This document shows positions 17,821 through 26,294 of a stretch of 64,000 nucleotides of DNA, one piece after another. The stretch's first letter is position 1; every line of letters begins with the position of its first letter. The stretch covers positions 1,867,501-1,931,500 of the forward strand of contig NZ_AP019810.1 in assembly GCF_013394305.1 (NCBI RefSeq). Direction: 5' to 3'. This DNA comes from Enterococcus mundtii. GTDB taxonomy: Bacteria > Bacillota > Bacilli > Lactobacillales > Enterococcaceae. The notes below the pieces were generated by a model that saw only the letters and a program-made list of their open reading frames with translations, did no database searches and was not told the origin of the DNA. A program made the position numbers and the translations under genes.

Positions 17821-17932
17821 GAAGCACCCGCTTCTCGCCTTAGTTGATACAGTCACTGGGCTAGATAGTTTTCATCTATATGTAGTATAGGTGGAGTACG
17901 TGCGGGTTCTATCAAAAGAACTCGTTTTTTTA
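17821..17932 (+). promoter_or_regulatory. infC leader RNA with attenuator (L20-type autoregulation)
   Basis: The leader contains ACCCGC (17826-17831), which can pair with GCGGGT (17902-17907). The same GGGT segment is part of a terminator stem CGGGTTCT (17903-17910) and AGAACTCG (17917-17924), followed by seven T residues. Mutually exclusive pairings of this kind are the expected design of the Firmicutes infC-rpmI-rplT leader, where ribosomal protein L20 represses its operon. The pairings are seen; the L20 ligand comes from family knowledge. Confidence 0.75.
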
Positions 17933-17982
17933 TTGCCGTTCATTCGGTAAGCTTTTCTTTCTCTCATAATATTTGGAGGTGA

Positions 17983-18507
17983 ATGACCATAGCAAAGGAT
18001 ATGATGGTTAACGACGGCATTCGTGCACGTGAATTACGATTGATCGGTTCAGATGGTGAGCAATTAGGAGTTAAGTCAAAAGCAGAAGCATTGCAAATTG
18101 CAGAACAATCAAACTTGGATCTTGTGTTAGTTGCTCCAGGTGCGAAACCACCAGTAGCGCGAATCATGGACTACGGAAAATACCGTTTCGAGCAACAAAA
18201 GAAAGACCGCGAAGCGCGTAAAAAACAAAAAGTGATCAATGTAAAAGAAGTTCGTTTAAGTCCAACGATTGATTTGAATGACTTCAATACAAAACTTCGT
18301 AATGCACGTAAGTTCTTAGAGAAAGGCGATAAAGTGAAAGCTTCTATCCGTTTCAAAGGCCGTGCCATTACCCACAAAGAAATTGGTCAAAAAGTCTTGG
18401 ATCGCTTAGCTGAAGAAACTGCTGATATTGCAACAGTGGAACAAAAAGCGAAAATGGACGGACGCAGCATGTTCTTGACGCTGGCACCGAAAAACGACAG
18501 TAAGTAA
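17983..18507 (+). CDS. infC: Translation initiation factor IF-3
   Basis: A 174-residue IF-3, which binds the 30S subunit and enforces start-codon and initiator tRNA fidelity. The N-terminal domain ([15 protein letters not shown], then [20 protein letters not shown]) and the C-terminal domain ([30 protein letters not shown]) are full length. An ATTTGGAGGTG site precedes the ATG. It is the first gene of the conserved operon with rpmI and rplT, under the leader attenuator. Confidence 0.98.
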   Translation: MTIAKDMMVNDGIRARELRLIGSDGEQLGVKSKAEALQIAEQSNLDLVLVAPGAKPPVARIMDYGKYRFEQQKKDREARKKQKVINVKEVRLSPTIDLNDFNTKLRNARKFLEKGDKVKASIRFKGRAITHKEIGQKVLDRLAEETADIATVEQKAKMDGRSMFLTLAPKNDSK

Positions 18508-18578
18508 TTTGAATGACTAACTGATTGTTGGACAGTCAATAGTCGGATAACGAAAGATTTTGAGGAGGAAATATAGTC

Positions 18579-18779
18579 ATGCCAAAACAAAAAACACACC
18601 GCGGATCAGCAAAACGTTTCAAACGTACTGGTAAAGGCGGATTGAAACGCTTCCGTGCGTTTACAAGTCACCGTTTCCACGGCAAAACTAAAAAACAACG
18701 CCGTCAATTACGTAAAGCGCGCATGGTTTCTAGTGGCGATTTCAAACGTATTCGTCAACAACTAGCAAAAATGAAATAA
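18579..18779 (+). CDS. rpmI: 50S ribosomal protein L35
   Basis: A 66-residue basic ribosomal protein with the canonical start [20 protein letters not shown] and the internal [17 protein letters not shown]. It has a GAGGAGG site 8 bp before the ATG. It stands between infC and rplT, as in nearly all Firmicutes, and is full length. Confidence 0.98.
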   Translation: MPKQKTHRGSAKRFKRTGKGGLKRFRAFTSHRFHGKTKKQRRQLRKARMVSSGDFKRIRQQLAKMK

Positions 18780-18832
18780 GAACGTAAAATAATTGAAATT
18801 TAAAGATTTATTTTTATTAGGAGGAATTATAC

Positions 18833-19192
18833 ATGGCACGTGTAAAAGGTGGAACAGTAACTCGTAAACGTCGCAAAAAAATGCTGAAATTAGCAAAAGG
18901 TTACTACGGTTCAAAACACACTTTATTTAAAACAGCAAAAGAACAAGTAATGAATTCATACAACTACGCATATCGCGATCGTCGTCAAAAGAAACGCGAC
19001 TTCCGCAAATTGTGGATCGCTCGTATCAACGCAGCGGCTCGTATGAATGGCTTAAGCTACTCAAAATTGATGCACGGTTTGAAATTAGCTGAAATCGACA
19101 TCAACCGCAAAATGTTAGCTGACTTGGCTGTCCATGATGCAGCAGCATTTACTGCATTAGCTGACCAAGCAAAAGATGCTTTAGCTAAATAA
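18833..19192 (+). CDS. rplT: 50S ribosomal protein L20
   Basis: A 119-residue ribosomal protein, complete, with [20 protein letters not shown] at the N-terminus and [19 protein letters not shown] in the middle. It is needed for early 50S assembly and, in Firmicutes, represses its own operon through the infC leader. AGGAGG lies 8 bp upstream. A strong terminator follows 15 bp after the stop. Confidence 0.98.
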   Translation: MARVKGGTVTRKRRKKMLKLAKGYYGSKHTLFKTAKEQVMNSYNYAYRDRRQKKRDFRKLWIARINAAARMNGLSYSKLMHGLKLAEIDINRKMLADLAVHDAAAFTALADQAKDALAK

Positions 19193-19207
19193 GCGCTAGA
19201 ATAGCTA

Positions 19208-19239
19208 AACACATCCAGGTTTTCTGGATGTGTTTTTTT
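19208..19239 (+). terminator. Terminator of the infC-rpmI-rplT operon
   Basis: 11-bp stem AACACATCCAG (19208-19218) and CTGGATGTGTT (19224-19234), then a T-run. The 300 bp that follow, up to the next gene, contain only the palindrome noted separately. Confidence 0.95.
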
Positions 19240-19507
19240 ATATCTAACAAACTTCAATAAAATTTCTGTTATGTACAAATAAATTGAAATAACCAAATAG
19301 ATAAAGTACATGATATTTTTTTGAAAAGAAAGGTGACCATAGCTCATTTTTTGTCTTAGATAATGAATCTTTGTATATAGTTATCTGACTGAAATATTTT
19401 TTCAAAAAACATTTCAGTAGCTCGTAATGAATCTTTTTTAATCATATGTACTTATTCTGTCGTTGATATTTAATGAGAGCGGTTTCTTTATAGGGTAAAA
19501 TGAAGCA

Positions 19508-19521
19508 ACTGATATATCAGT
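19508..19521 (+). promoter_or_regulatory. Perfect 14-bp palindrome upstream of the permease-hydantoinase operon
   Basis: ACTGATATATCAGT is a perfect inverted repeat ending 26 bp before the permease ATG, where a repressor would overlap the transcription start. It is a candidate operator for the GntR/FCD regulator at 23740-24414, whose own upstream region has a similar half-site (ACTGGATATA on the minus strand). A weak cre-like sequence lies at 19473-19487 (two mismatches to consensus). Confidence 0.4.
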
Positions 19522-19547
19522 GGGATGAAATAGAATGGAGTGAGTCT

Positions 19548-20885
19548 ATGAGCGAAATGATTATTGGCATGTTGTTGATTTTGTCGTTCTTTTTTATGGT
19601 TTGGTATTGTGTCAAAGGACTTAATTTGATGGTTGGTTTAGCGATCATGGCGACGATTTGGATGGGATTGGCGCTGATTGGTAATTTTTTCTCACCGAAT
19701 GCCGCAATGGAAGGACAGTCAGTCATTGATGTGTTGACCCATGTATATGCTACTGGTCCAGCGGAATATGCGAAATCGATTTTAGTGAATGTATTCTTTG
19801 GTGCTTTTTTTGGTCGAGTATTGGTAGATAGTGGGATAGCGGCTACATTGATTCGAAAAGTCGTAGAGCTTGGCGGTGATAAACCGCGGATCACGATGAG
19901 CCTTTTATGTCTTGTAACGTCAATTATTTTTATGTCGATGACCGGGATCGGCCCAGTGATTTCAATTGCCGTGATCGTTTTACCGATTTTGATGTCGTTA
20001 GGAATTGCTGCACCTGTTGCTCTATTTGCATTCATGGGTTCGATTATGGCAGGGATCTTTGCAAATATTGTCAATTTCAAGCAATACCAAACGATCTATG
20101 CAGGGTTTAATTCTGCGGCTGAAAATTATACATACAATGATTACTTTCAAATCGGAATGATTGGCATGATCGTAAGTTTAGTAATCGTTTTGCTTGTAGC
20201 TAATATATCAATGAACACGAAGAAACGCTATGCAATGGCAGCTGAACTTCCACGAGAAGGTGGGGAAGCGCCAATGATTTCTTGGTTGGCAGTCGTTATT
20301 CCTGTGTTGGGAGTGGTGTTATTAGAAATTCCGATTATTCTTGGTTTCATGTTGGCAGGGATCTGGGCGTTGCTATTTACTGGGAAATTACGTGGTGGAT
20401 ACAAGGAGATCTGTCGGCAATTCGCTAAATTATTTACAGATGGAGCAACAGATGTAGCACCGATGGTTGGCTTTTTGATGACTTTAGCGATGTTCAATAA
20501 TTCGGCGGTATATGCTTCTTCTTATTTCTCTGCGATTTTGGGAGACTTTATTCCCCAGACACCTTTTGTGTTGGCACTTGCCTTTGCATTGTTGACGCCT
20601 CTAGGTTTTTTCCGTGGTCCGTTGAGTCTAGTCGGTTCGGGATCAGCGATTTTAGCAGTAGTTTTAGCAGTCAATCCGACAATGCCTGTGGCCTTCTTAT
20701 TTCCGTTATTTGCGACGACGACCATTGCGCCACAGCATTTAGATATCACTCAATCCTGGATTGCATGGGGATTAGGGTATACAAAGGTTTCCTCTCGTGA
20801 ATTCATGAAAAAATCGATTCCGACAGGGTGGGCGATCGGTGTGATCGTCTGTATCTTGACGTTGATCCTTTATGGTAATTTTTGA
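19548..20885 (+). CDS. Multi-TM permease (GntP/citrate-transporter-like)
   Basis: A 445-residue integral membrane protein with about 11-12 hydrophobic helices. The glycine-rich segment SMTGIGPVISIAVIVLPILM and the later TDGATDVAPMVGFLMTLAMF resemble the ion transporter superfamily (GntP/CitMHS type), but I cannot name the substrate. The ATG at 19548 is favoured by TGGAG 7 bp upstream; the frame is open to 19500, but that extension is polar and lacks a ribosome binding site. The hydantoinase-like gene starts 35 bp downstream, so it probably imports that enzyme's substrate, perhaps a small amide or cyclic imide. Confidence 0.75.
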   Translation: MSEMIIGMLLILSFFFMVWYCVKGLNLMVGLAIMATIWMGLALIGNFFSPNAAMEGQSVIDVLTHVYATGPAEYAKSILVNVFFGAFFGRVLVDSGIAATLIRKVVELGGDKPRITMSLLCLVTSIIFMSMTGIGPVISIAVIVLPILMSLGIAAPVALFAFMGSIMAGIFANIVNFKQYQTIYAGFNSAAENYTYNDYFQIGMIGMIVSLVIVLLVANISMNTKKRYAMAAELPREGGEAPMISWLAVVIPVLGVVLLEIPIILGFMLAGIWALLFTGKLRGGYKEICRQFAKLFTDGATDVAPMVGFLMTLAMFNNSAVYASSYFSAILGDFIPQTPFVLALAFALLTPLGFFRGPLSLVGSGSAILAVVLAVNPTMPVAFLFPLFATTTIAPQHLDITQSWIAWGLGYTKVSSREFMKKSIPTGWAIGVIVCILTLILYGNF

Positions 20886-20920
20886 TAGGTATAGAAAGTA
20901 AAAAATTTGGAGGATGCAAA

Positions 20921-23050
20921 ATGAAGCGTGCAGTAAGAATGGGCATTGATGTAGGCGGTACCCATACAAAAGCAGTCGCAATCGACAATGCGACACATGA
21001 AGTCATCGGTAAATCATCTGTTAAAACAACGCATCACCATCCAGAGGGTGTAGCTGCAGGGGTCGTACAATCGTTCCAAAATTGTTTGCAAGAAAATCAG
21101 ATCAGCCCCGAGGATGTTGTTTTTGTCGCGCATTCTACAACTCAAGCAACGAATGCCTTGATTGAAGGAGATGTGGCAAAAGTAGGAGTGATCGGAATGG
21201 CAAAGGGCGGGTTCGAAGGTTTTTTGGCAAAAAGACAAACTCGATTAGCACCGATTGATTTAGGGAATAATCGAAAAATAGACATTGCAAATGTGTTCTT
21301 GCCAATCAAACAATTGACAAATGAACGAGTGTTAGAGACGATTGCTACACTTAAAAAAGAACAGGCGGAAGTTTTAGTTTCTTCCATGGCTTTTGGCGTA
21401 GATAATAGTGAACCAGAACAAGTCATCTATTCACTTGCTTCGGAACAAGGGATACCAACAACGATGGCTTCTGAAATCACAAAGCTTTATGGTTTGACGA
21501 GACGAACACGAACGGCAGCGATCAATGCCTCGATTTTACCTAAAATGTTAGAAACAGCGACATCAACTGAACGTTCCGTTCGAACTGCCGGTGTCAATGT
21601 TTCTTTGATGATCATGCGTGGTGATGGTGGTGTAATGGAAATTGCTGAAATGAAGAAGCGACCAGTATTAACGATGCTTTCAGGTCCAGCTGCCTCTGTC
21701 ATGGGTTCTTTGATGTATTTACGTGCCTCGAATGGTGTGTATTTTGAAGTTGGAGGGACAACGACTAATATTGGTGTTATCAGGAATGGGCGTCCAGCCA
21801 TCGATTACTCAGTGGTCGGCGGTCATGCGACCTATATTTCATCGTTAGATGTTCGTGTCTTAGGTGTGGCCGGTGGTTCAATGGTTCGGGCAGATCGCAC
21901 AGGGATCCTTGATGTGGGACCACGTTCAGCCCATATTGCTGGATTGGATTATGCTGTATTCACACCGATTGAAAAAATCGATCAACCGAAAATCGTTTTT
22001 TTCTCACCCATTGAGGGAGATCCGGCTGATTATGTCAAAGTGATTTTGGCAGACGGAAAAGAGGTCACTATTACCAATACATGTGCAGCGAATGTTCTTG
22101 GGCTTGTCCAAGAAGAACACTTTTCTTATGGTGATCCACAAGCCGCAAGAAAAGCCATGGAAGCTTTAGCAGCTTATTGTCAGACTTCTGTGGAAGATAT
22201 CGCTGAGCAGATCATGGCAAAAGCTTATGCCAAAATCGAACCAGTGATTTTGGAACTGGCAGAAAAATATCAATTGGAAAAAGAGCAAATCTCCTTGGTT
22301 GGGGTAGGCGGTGGAGCAGCGTCCTTGATTACTTATTTTAGTCAGAAAATGGGTGTTAAGTATTCAATACCAGAAAATGCGGAAGTGATCTCATCTATCG
22401 GTGTGGCATTAGCGATGGTGAGAGATGTGGTTGAACGAATCATTCCTTCTCCAAGTAAAGAAGATATTCGAGGATTGAAAAATGAAGCGATGAATAAAGC
22501 AATCGAATCTGGCGCTACACCAGAATCGATTGAGGTCCATGTTGAAATTGATCCACAGACATCGAAAGTGACGGCAATTGCTACAGGTTCAACGGAAGTC
22601 AAAGCGACTGATTTAACAAAGCAGATCAGTGAAACAGAGGCGTTGACATTAGCTGCAGAAGATTTACGGATGTCCCTCAAAGATGTTCGTTTATTAGCGA
22701 ATACTGACTACTTCTATGTGGTTGGGGAAAATAGTCCAGAACATTCAATCGGCGCATTACGGATCATCGACCAAAAAGGATTCATCAAAGTTCAAAGAGG
22801 GTATGCAAAATGTCTGAAAACTACAGCTGAACAGTATCTCTCCGCTGTCCAACAATTATGGGAAGAACTTGCGGTCTATCAGACGGAGCTGATTGCTCGA
22901 CCGGAATTTTATCTATGTATCGGCGCGCGTGTCGCAGATTTTTCAGCGACAGAATTTGAACAACTACAACTCTTGATGGAGTTAGAAATCGCGATGTTGG
23001 AACCAGCGGAAGAAGTGATCGTGATTGCGGGAAATATCAAGCAAAAGTAA
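20921..23050 (+). CDS. Hydantoinase/oxoprolinase family protein (HyuA-like)
   Basis: A 709-residue protein of the HyuA/N-methylhydantoinase A family. The N-terminal RMGIDVGGTHTKAVAID is the ATPase phosphate loop of the actin/hexokinase fold, HSTTQATNALIEGDVAKVGV is typical of Hydant_A_N, and MLSGPAASVMGSLMYLRASNGVYFEVGGTTTNIG is the second nucleotide-binding core (seen as adjacent segments). The C-terminal third after about residue 520 lacks clear motifs. The start at 20921 is set by TTTGGAGG 8 bp upstream. No HyuB partner gene is present, although the family often works as HyuA/HyuB. The reaction, ATP-driven opening of a cyclic amide, is inferred from the family. Confidence 0.85.
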   Translation: MKRAVRMGIDVGGTHTKAVAIDNATHEVIGKSSVKTTHHHPEGVAAGVVQSFQNCLQENQISPEDVVFVAHSTTQATNALIEGDVAKVGVIGMAKGGFEGFLAKRQTRLAPIDLGNNRKIDIANVFLPIKQLTNERVLETIATLKKEQAEVLVSSMAFGVDNSEPEQVIYSLASEQGIPTTMASEITKLYGLTRRTRTAAINASILPKMLETATSTERSVRTAGVNVSLMIMRGDGGVMEIAEMKKRPVLTMLSGPAASVMGSLMYLRASNGVYFEVGGTTTNIGVIRNGRPAIDYSVVGGHATYISSLDVRVLGVAGGSMVRADRTGILDVGPRSAHIAGLDYAVFTPIEKIDQPKIVFFSPIEGDPADYVKVILADGKEVTITNTCAANVLGLVQEEHFSYGDPQAARKAMEALAAYCQTSVEDIAEQIMAKAYAKIEPVILELAEKYQLEKEQISLVGVGGGAASLITYFSQKMGVKYSIPENAEVISSIGVALAMVRDVVERIIPSPSKEDIRGLKNEAMNKAIESGATPESIEVHVEIDPQTSKVTAIATGSTEVKATDLTKQISETEALTLAAEDLRMSLKDVRLLANTDYFYVVGENSPEHSIGALRIIDQKGFIKVQRGYAKCLKTTAEQYLSAVQQLWEELAVYQTELIARPEFYLCIGARVADFSATEFEQLQLLMELEIAMLEPAEEVIVIAGNIKQK

Positions 23051-23669
23051 ACTAGATGAGTTGATTTCAAAATTAATGACGATTTCTGATAAACAGTGGT
23101 GTGATTATCAATTTAAACGAGAGATTTTAGTAGGGAAACTCTCACTTTCTGAGCAACGAGCATGGGGAGAACTGGCGAGACAATGTGGAGAAAGGTTAGC
23201 AGAACTGATTTATCGAAAGTACCATACAAGAAATATTCATGCGCTTTGTCGTACATTAAATGTCGCTATCTCCTATGGAGAAACAGCATGGCGGAATGAT
23301 CGTTTGACACTCGCCACTTACGATGAAACAACGGGGATCTGTTTAATGACAGAACCAATCCAGAAGTTTGAACAGGAAAAGATCACTGCTCTCCCACTGG
23401 AACAAGTGACTTCTTTGATTTTAGCACATGAATTGTATCATCATCTTGAAACATGCGATCCTACATTGTATACCCAACAGAAAACTGTAGAACTATGGCG
23501 ATTTTTTGGGTATCGCCATCAGTCTAAGATCCGAACATTGAGTGAGATTGCAGCGATGAGCTTTTCGGAGAAGTTGAATAACGTAGGATTTTCACCATAT
23601 GTGTTAGAAGTCGCTATGATTTGGCCGTATGATCCTCTACTCTGTGAGCGACTTGTTCAGTCATTGTAA
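23025..23669 (+). CDS. Uncharacterised protein with an HExxH zinc-protease-like motif
   Basis: A soluble protein of up to 214 residues overlapping the end of the HyuA-like gene by 26 bp if the TTG at 23025 is used; the next ATG in frame is 23076 and neither has a strong ribosome binding site, so translation may be coupled. LILAHELYHHLE (about residues 131-142) contains HExxH, the zinc-binding and catalytic motif of metallopeptidases, and TLSEIAAMSFSEKL about 35 residues later could supply the third ligand Glu, as in ImmA/IrrE-type proteins. No helix-turn-helix or membrane segment is seen. Its fixed position in this operon suggests a role with the hydantoinase-like enzyme. I do not recognise a named family. 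Confidence 0.65.
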   Translation: MREISSKSKLDELISKLMTISDKQWCDYQFKREILVGKLSLSEQRAWGELARQCGERLAELIYRKYHTRNIHALCRTLNVAISYGETAWRNDRLTLATYDETTGICLMTEPIQKFEQEKITALPLEQVTSLILAHELYHHLETCDPTLYTQQKTVELWRFFGYRHQSKIRTLSEIAAMSFSEKLNNVGFSPYVLEVAMIWPYDPLLCERLVQSL

Positions 23670-23693
23670 ATCTATTTGAATAAGGCAAAAGAA

Positions 23694-23736
23694 GGCGCAA
23701 ACGTTCCTAAAAATTGCGGAGCGTTACGCCTCTTTT
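23694..23736 (+). terminator. Terminator between the hydantoinase operon and its GntR gene
   Basis: Stem GGCG-x-AAACG with CGTT-x-CGCC, extended by TTCC and GGAG (23694-23730), followed by TCTTTT. It lies between convergent genes and may serve both. Confidence 0.7.
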
Positions 23737-23739
23737 GAA

Positions 23740-24414
23740 TCATCCTTCAGAGGATGCTTCAAAATAATTCGGATAATGAAGGATCACTTGTTCTTGTTCC
23801 TCAATGATCATATGGAGGTGGAGGTTACAAAGAAATCCCACTTCATCAAGTGCGTGTTCTTTCATGGCTCTCAATAAGATTTGATGTTCATCTAATACAC
23901 GGCCCCAATCTAATTCAGAAATCGTCAAACGCAACCAACGGAAACGATCTAAGTGAGTGCTATAGCTTTCAAGCCAAGTCCATATTTCTTCTTTCCCCGC
24001 AACTTTGTAACACATTTGGTGAAAGGCTTTATCCAAAAGAAAGAAGGTTTTTTTGTCTTGTGCCAAGATGGCTTGATCCGTCTGTTCTAAAATCATCTCC
24101 AAGCGTTGATGAGCGGTATCGTTCATTTTAGCACTGCACTCTTGTAAAATCGGTTGTTCTAATTTTTCTCGCATGTAACGTGCCAAGTCTGCGGAACGTA
24201 TGTCGATTTTTGAGATATATGTACCGGATTGAGGAATTGTTTTGATCAATTCCTGATTTCTAAGTTGGATCAATGCTTCTCGAATTGGCGTGCGTCCAAT
24301 CGTTAGTTGTTCTTCTAAGATTCTGTCGGAAATCTTACTCCCTGGAGCTAATTCAGAATAGATGATTTGTTGTCTGATAGCTTCGTATGCTTGTTGTTGC
24401 AAATTGTTCCCCAT
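23740..24414 (-). CDS. GntR-family (FadR/FCD) transcriptional regulator
   Basis: A 224-residue regulator with an N-terminal winged helix (AYEAIRQQIIYSELAPGSKI, then TIGRTPIREALIQLRNQELI, residues 9-55) and a C-terminal all-helical FCD effector domain (MREKLEQPILQECSAKM, DKAFHQMCYKVAGKEEIW, DEHQILLRAM). FCD regulators usually sense small organic acids or amino-acid-like ligands. It is convergent to the permease-hydantoinase-HExxH operon and most likely controls it, possibly through the palindrome at 19508-19521. A strong GGGGTG ribosome binding site precedes the ATG. Confidence 0.88.
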   Translation of the reverse strand: MGNNLQQQAYEAIRQQIIYSELAPGSKISDRILEEQLTIGRTPIREALIQLRNQELIKTIPQSGTYISKIDIRSADLARYMREKLEQPILQECSAKMNDTAHQRLEMILEQTDQAILAQDKKTFFLLDKAFHQMCYKVAGKEEIWTWLESYSTHLDRFRWLRLTISELDWGRVLDEHQILLRAMKEHALDEVGFLCNLHLHMIIEEQEQVILHYPNYFEASSEG

Positions 24415-24597
24415 AGAACACCCCTTTCAAAAAGTTATATCCAGTATAGCATATCCTTTACTAGGAACAGAATAAGGGAGGAAGCAATAGGAACAGCGAA
24501 CGGAAACACAAAAATAGAGCCGCAAACAATTGGTTTGTCGACTCTTTTCAATACATATCCATAGTGCGAACATCTCATCCTTTCACGAAAGCAACAG

Positions 24598-24768
24598 TCA
24601 ATCTGGGCGAACTTCCTGCAGTTGTTTGACACGACCACCGATTTGATTGGCAAAGGTTTCTGATTCTTTTTTGTCTTTGAAGACAAGCAAGTTTTCCGGG
24701 TTTTTTTCACGTGTGCGACAGCCAGTTTTATCAATATAACCGTGTAGTACTTTCACGACATACATCAT
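24598..24768 (-). CDS. 56-residue hypothetical protein
   Basis: A short complete frame beginning MMYVVKVLHGYIDKTGCRTR and ending LQEVRPD, preceded by GCAGGTGATT (a reasonable ribosome binding site). It is mixed alpha/beta in appearance, highly charged, with one Cys and no membrane segment or signal. The frame that overlaps it on the same strand at 24435-24734 lacks a start signal and is a shadow. I do not recognise the family. It is flanked by the GntR gene and the thioesterase gene, all on the minus strand, but with gaps that suggest separate transcription. Confidence 0.6.
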   Translation of the reverse strand: MMYVVKVLHGYIDKTGCRTREKNPENLLVFKDKKESETFANQIGGRVKQLQEVRPD

Positions 24769-24838
24769 AATCACCTGCTTTTTTTCTTTCCATTATACAA
24801 ATCGGGGGTTAAAAGGCAAGAATAAACACTTATTTTTT

Positions 24839-24858
24839 ATTTTATTTTATTTTATTTT
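24839..24858. repeat. (ATTTT)4 pentanucleotide repeat at the thioesterase stop codon
   Basis: Four exact ATTTT units, plus a degenerate unit at each side. On the minus strand the TAA stop of the thioesterase gene (24852-24854) lies inside the repeat. Loss or gain of whole units would leave the reading frame up to the stop unchanged, so phase variation is not expected. Confidence 0.8.
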
Positions 24859-25310
24859 ATTTCTGTTGCAGAATCAGGGGCTGCGTCGATGTTTGCATAA
24901 GTTTTAAACAGACTATCCAAGCTAGGGTTGACACGGCTTAGTTTGACTAAACGTTGATTTTCTGCAAGTAAGAAACAGTGCTGGCTTGTACCGGTCGTCC
25001 GTAAACGCTGATCTTCTGTGTCGTAGATCTCATAACGGAAATTCAAGCGTGTGCCTGTGTAGCTTTCGATAATCGATTGGATCAAGATTTTGTCCCCATA
25101 ACGGATCATCTCTTTGTATTCGCAACTTACGCCTAGTACAGGGATGATGATGCCTTGTTCTTCGATTTTCTTGTAACTAAAATCCAAGTGTTCTAACAAG
25201 GCAACACGTGCTTCTTCGAACCAGCGGATATAGTTGCTGTGGTGAATGATACCCATTTGATCGGTTTCATAATAAAAAGGCTCTCTAAGGTAGCCGGTAT
25301 ATTTTTCCAT
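24852..25310 (-). CDS. Acyl-CoA thioesterase, YbgC-like hotdog fold
   Basis: A 152-residue protein of the 4-hydroxybenzoyl-CoA thioesterase superfamily. The N-terminal YYETDQMGIIHHSNYIRWFE carries the catalytic Asp and the HHSNY motif of this group; the following helix EEARVALLEHL and the strand GVSCEYKEMIRYGDKI complete the hotdog fold. The acyl-CoA substrate is unknown. It is 14 bp downstream of the NAD(P)HX dehydratase gene, so the two are cotranscribed. Confidence 0.88.
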   Translation of the reverse strand: MEKYTGYLREPFYYETDQMGIIHHSNYIRWFEEARVALLEHLDFSYKKIEEQGIIIPVLGVSCEYKEMIRYGDKILIQSIIESYTGTRLNFRYEIYDTEDQRLRTTGTSQHCFLLAENQRLVKLSRVNPSLDSLFKTYANIDAAPDSATEIK

Positions 25311-25324
25311 TGTTATGCTCCTTC

Positions 25325-26152
25325 TTATCTTTGACTAAAATAATGCATCCATTTTGGGATGTACTGACTGATTTGAGTCGGTAAAACGACATACTGCTCT
25401 TTTGCTAATTGATCGCCGATAAAGCTATGCAAATAGACAGCGGCACTGATCGTTTGGTCATTTTTTGGAAACTGAGCTAAAAAACCAGCAATCATGCCAG
25501 CTAACGTATCCCCCATACCACCTGTTGCCATAGCTGGTGTACCTGCTGTATTGTAATAGATGCCATTTTGCCCATAGATCGTTGTTTGATGACTTTTTAA
25601 AACCAGAGATGCCCCTAATTCTTGTTGCTTCTGCTGATTATTCTCTTCAGATTGCTCATCTAAACGCAATCCACTGACGCGTTGCCATTCCATTTGATGG
25701 GGTGTGAGAACGGTATGCTCTGGATAAGGAAGCTCCAGCGAATACGTAGCGAGCAGTGTCAAAGCAGAACCATCAATGACTAACCATTGTTTTTCTGTTT
25801 GATTTGTCAGGACAAATTGCAGAAGTTCAAGGCTTTGTTGGTTGGTCCCTAATCCCGGACCAATCAGTAAGACATCGGCATCTTCAAAAGCCGAATGCCA
25901 TGTTTCTTTATTTGTCCAATCCCCTACCATTGCCTCTGGTAAATGACTATGGACGGTCACGTGATTATTAGGATCTGTTACAACAGTTGTCAAGCCAGCC
26001 CCACTATGGACAGCTGCTAAAGCGCTCATGATGATCGCACCGCCAAACTGTTCATTTCCGCCAATCAGTACGACTTTTCCAAACGTACCTTTATGGGATT
26101 CCACAGGACGAGGAGTAATCACTTGTTGGAGTAATCGTTCATTTAATTCCAT
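25325..26152 (-). CDS. nnrD: ADP-dependent (S)-NAD(P)H-hydrate dehydratase
   Basis: A 275-residue YjeF C-terminal (ribokinase-like) domain protein that repairs hydrated NADH and NADPH using ADP. The motifs are VVLIGGNEQFGGAIIMSALA near residue 27, LLIGPGLG, VLTPHQMEWQRV and the signature TPAMATGGMGDTLAGMIAG. It is the dehydratase alone; the epimerase (YjeF N) domain is not fused and must be encoded elsewhere. AGGAGG precedes the ATG. It is divergent from pepV across 142 bp. Confidence 0.92.
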   Translation of the reverse strand: MELNERLLQQVITPRPVESHKGTFGKVVLIGGNEQFGGAIIMSALAAVHSGAGLTTVVTDPNNHVTVHSHLPEAMVGDWTNKETWHSAFEDADVLLIGPGLGTNQQSLELLQFVLTNQTEKQWLVIDGSALTLLATYSLELPYPEHTVLTPHQMEWQRVSGLRLDEQSEENNQQKQQELGASLVLKSHQTTIYGQNGIYYNTAGTPAMATGGMGDTLAGMIAGFLAQFPKNDQTISAAVYLHSFIGDQLAKEQYVVLPTQISQYIPKWMHYFSQR

Positions 26153-26294
26153 GAGAAAACCTCCTTTTTTTCATTATAGCCCATAATATTTAGGGAAAAA
26201 ACTGTTTCGTTTATCCGTTGTCTGATTTTTTAAACAATTTGTCTGATTTATGTTATGATGAACTCGTAGACTGAATGAGTGGAGGAGTAACTTT

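Noticed and set aside
24435-24734. 99-codon minus-strand frame
   Set aside because: It overlaps in another frame the better supported 56-residue gene and passes through the GntR promoter region without a start signal.
24839-24858. ATTTT repeat as a phase-variation switch of the thioesterase
   Set aside because: The stop codon is within the repeat, so gain or loss of units leaves the protein unchanged.
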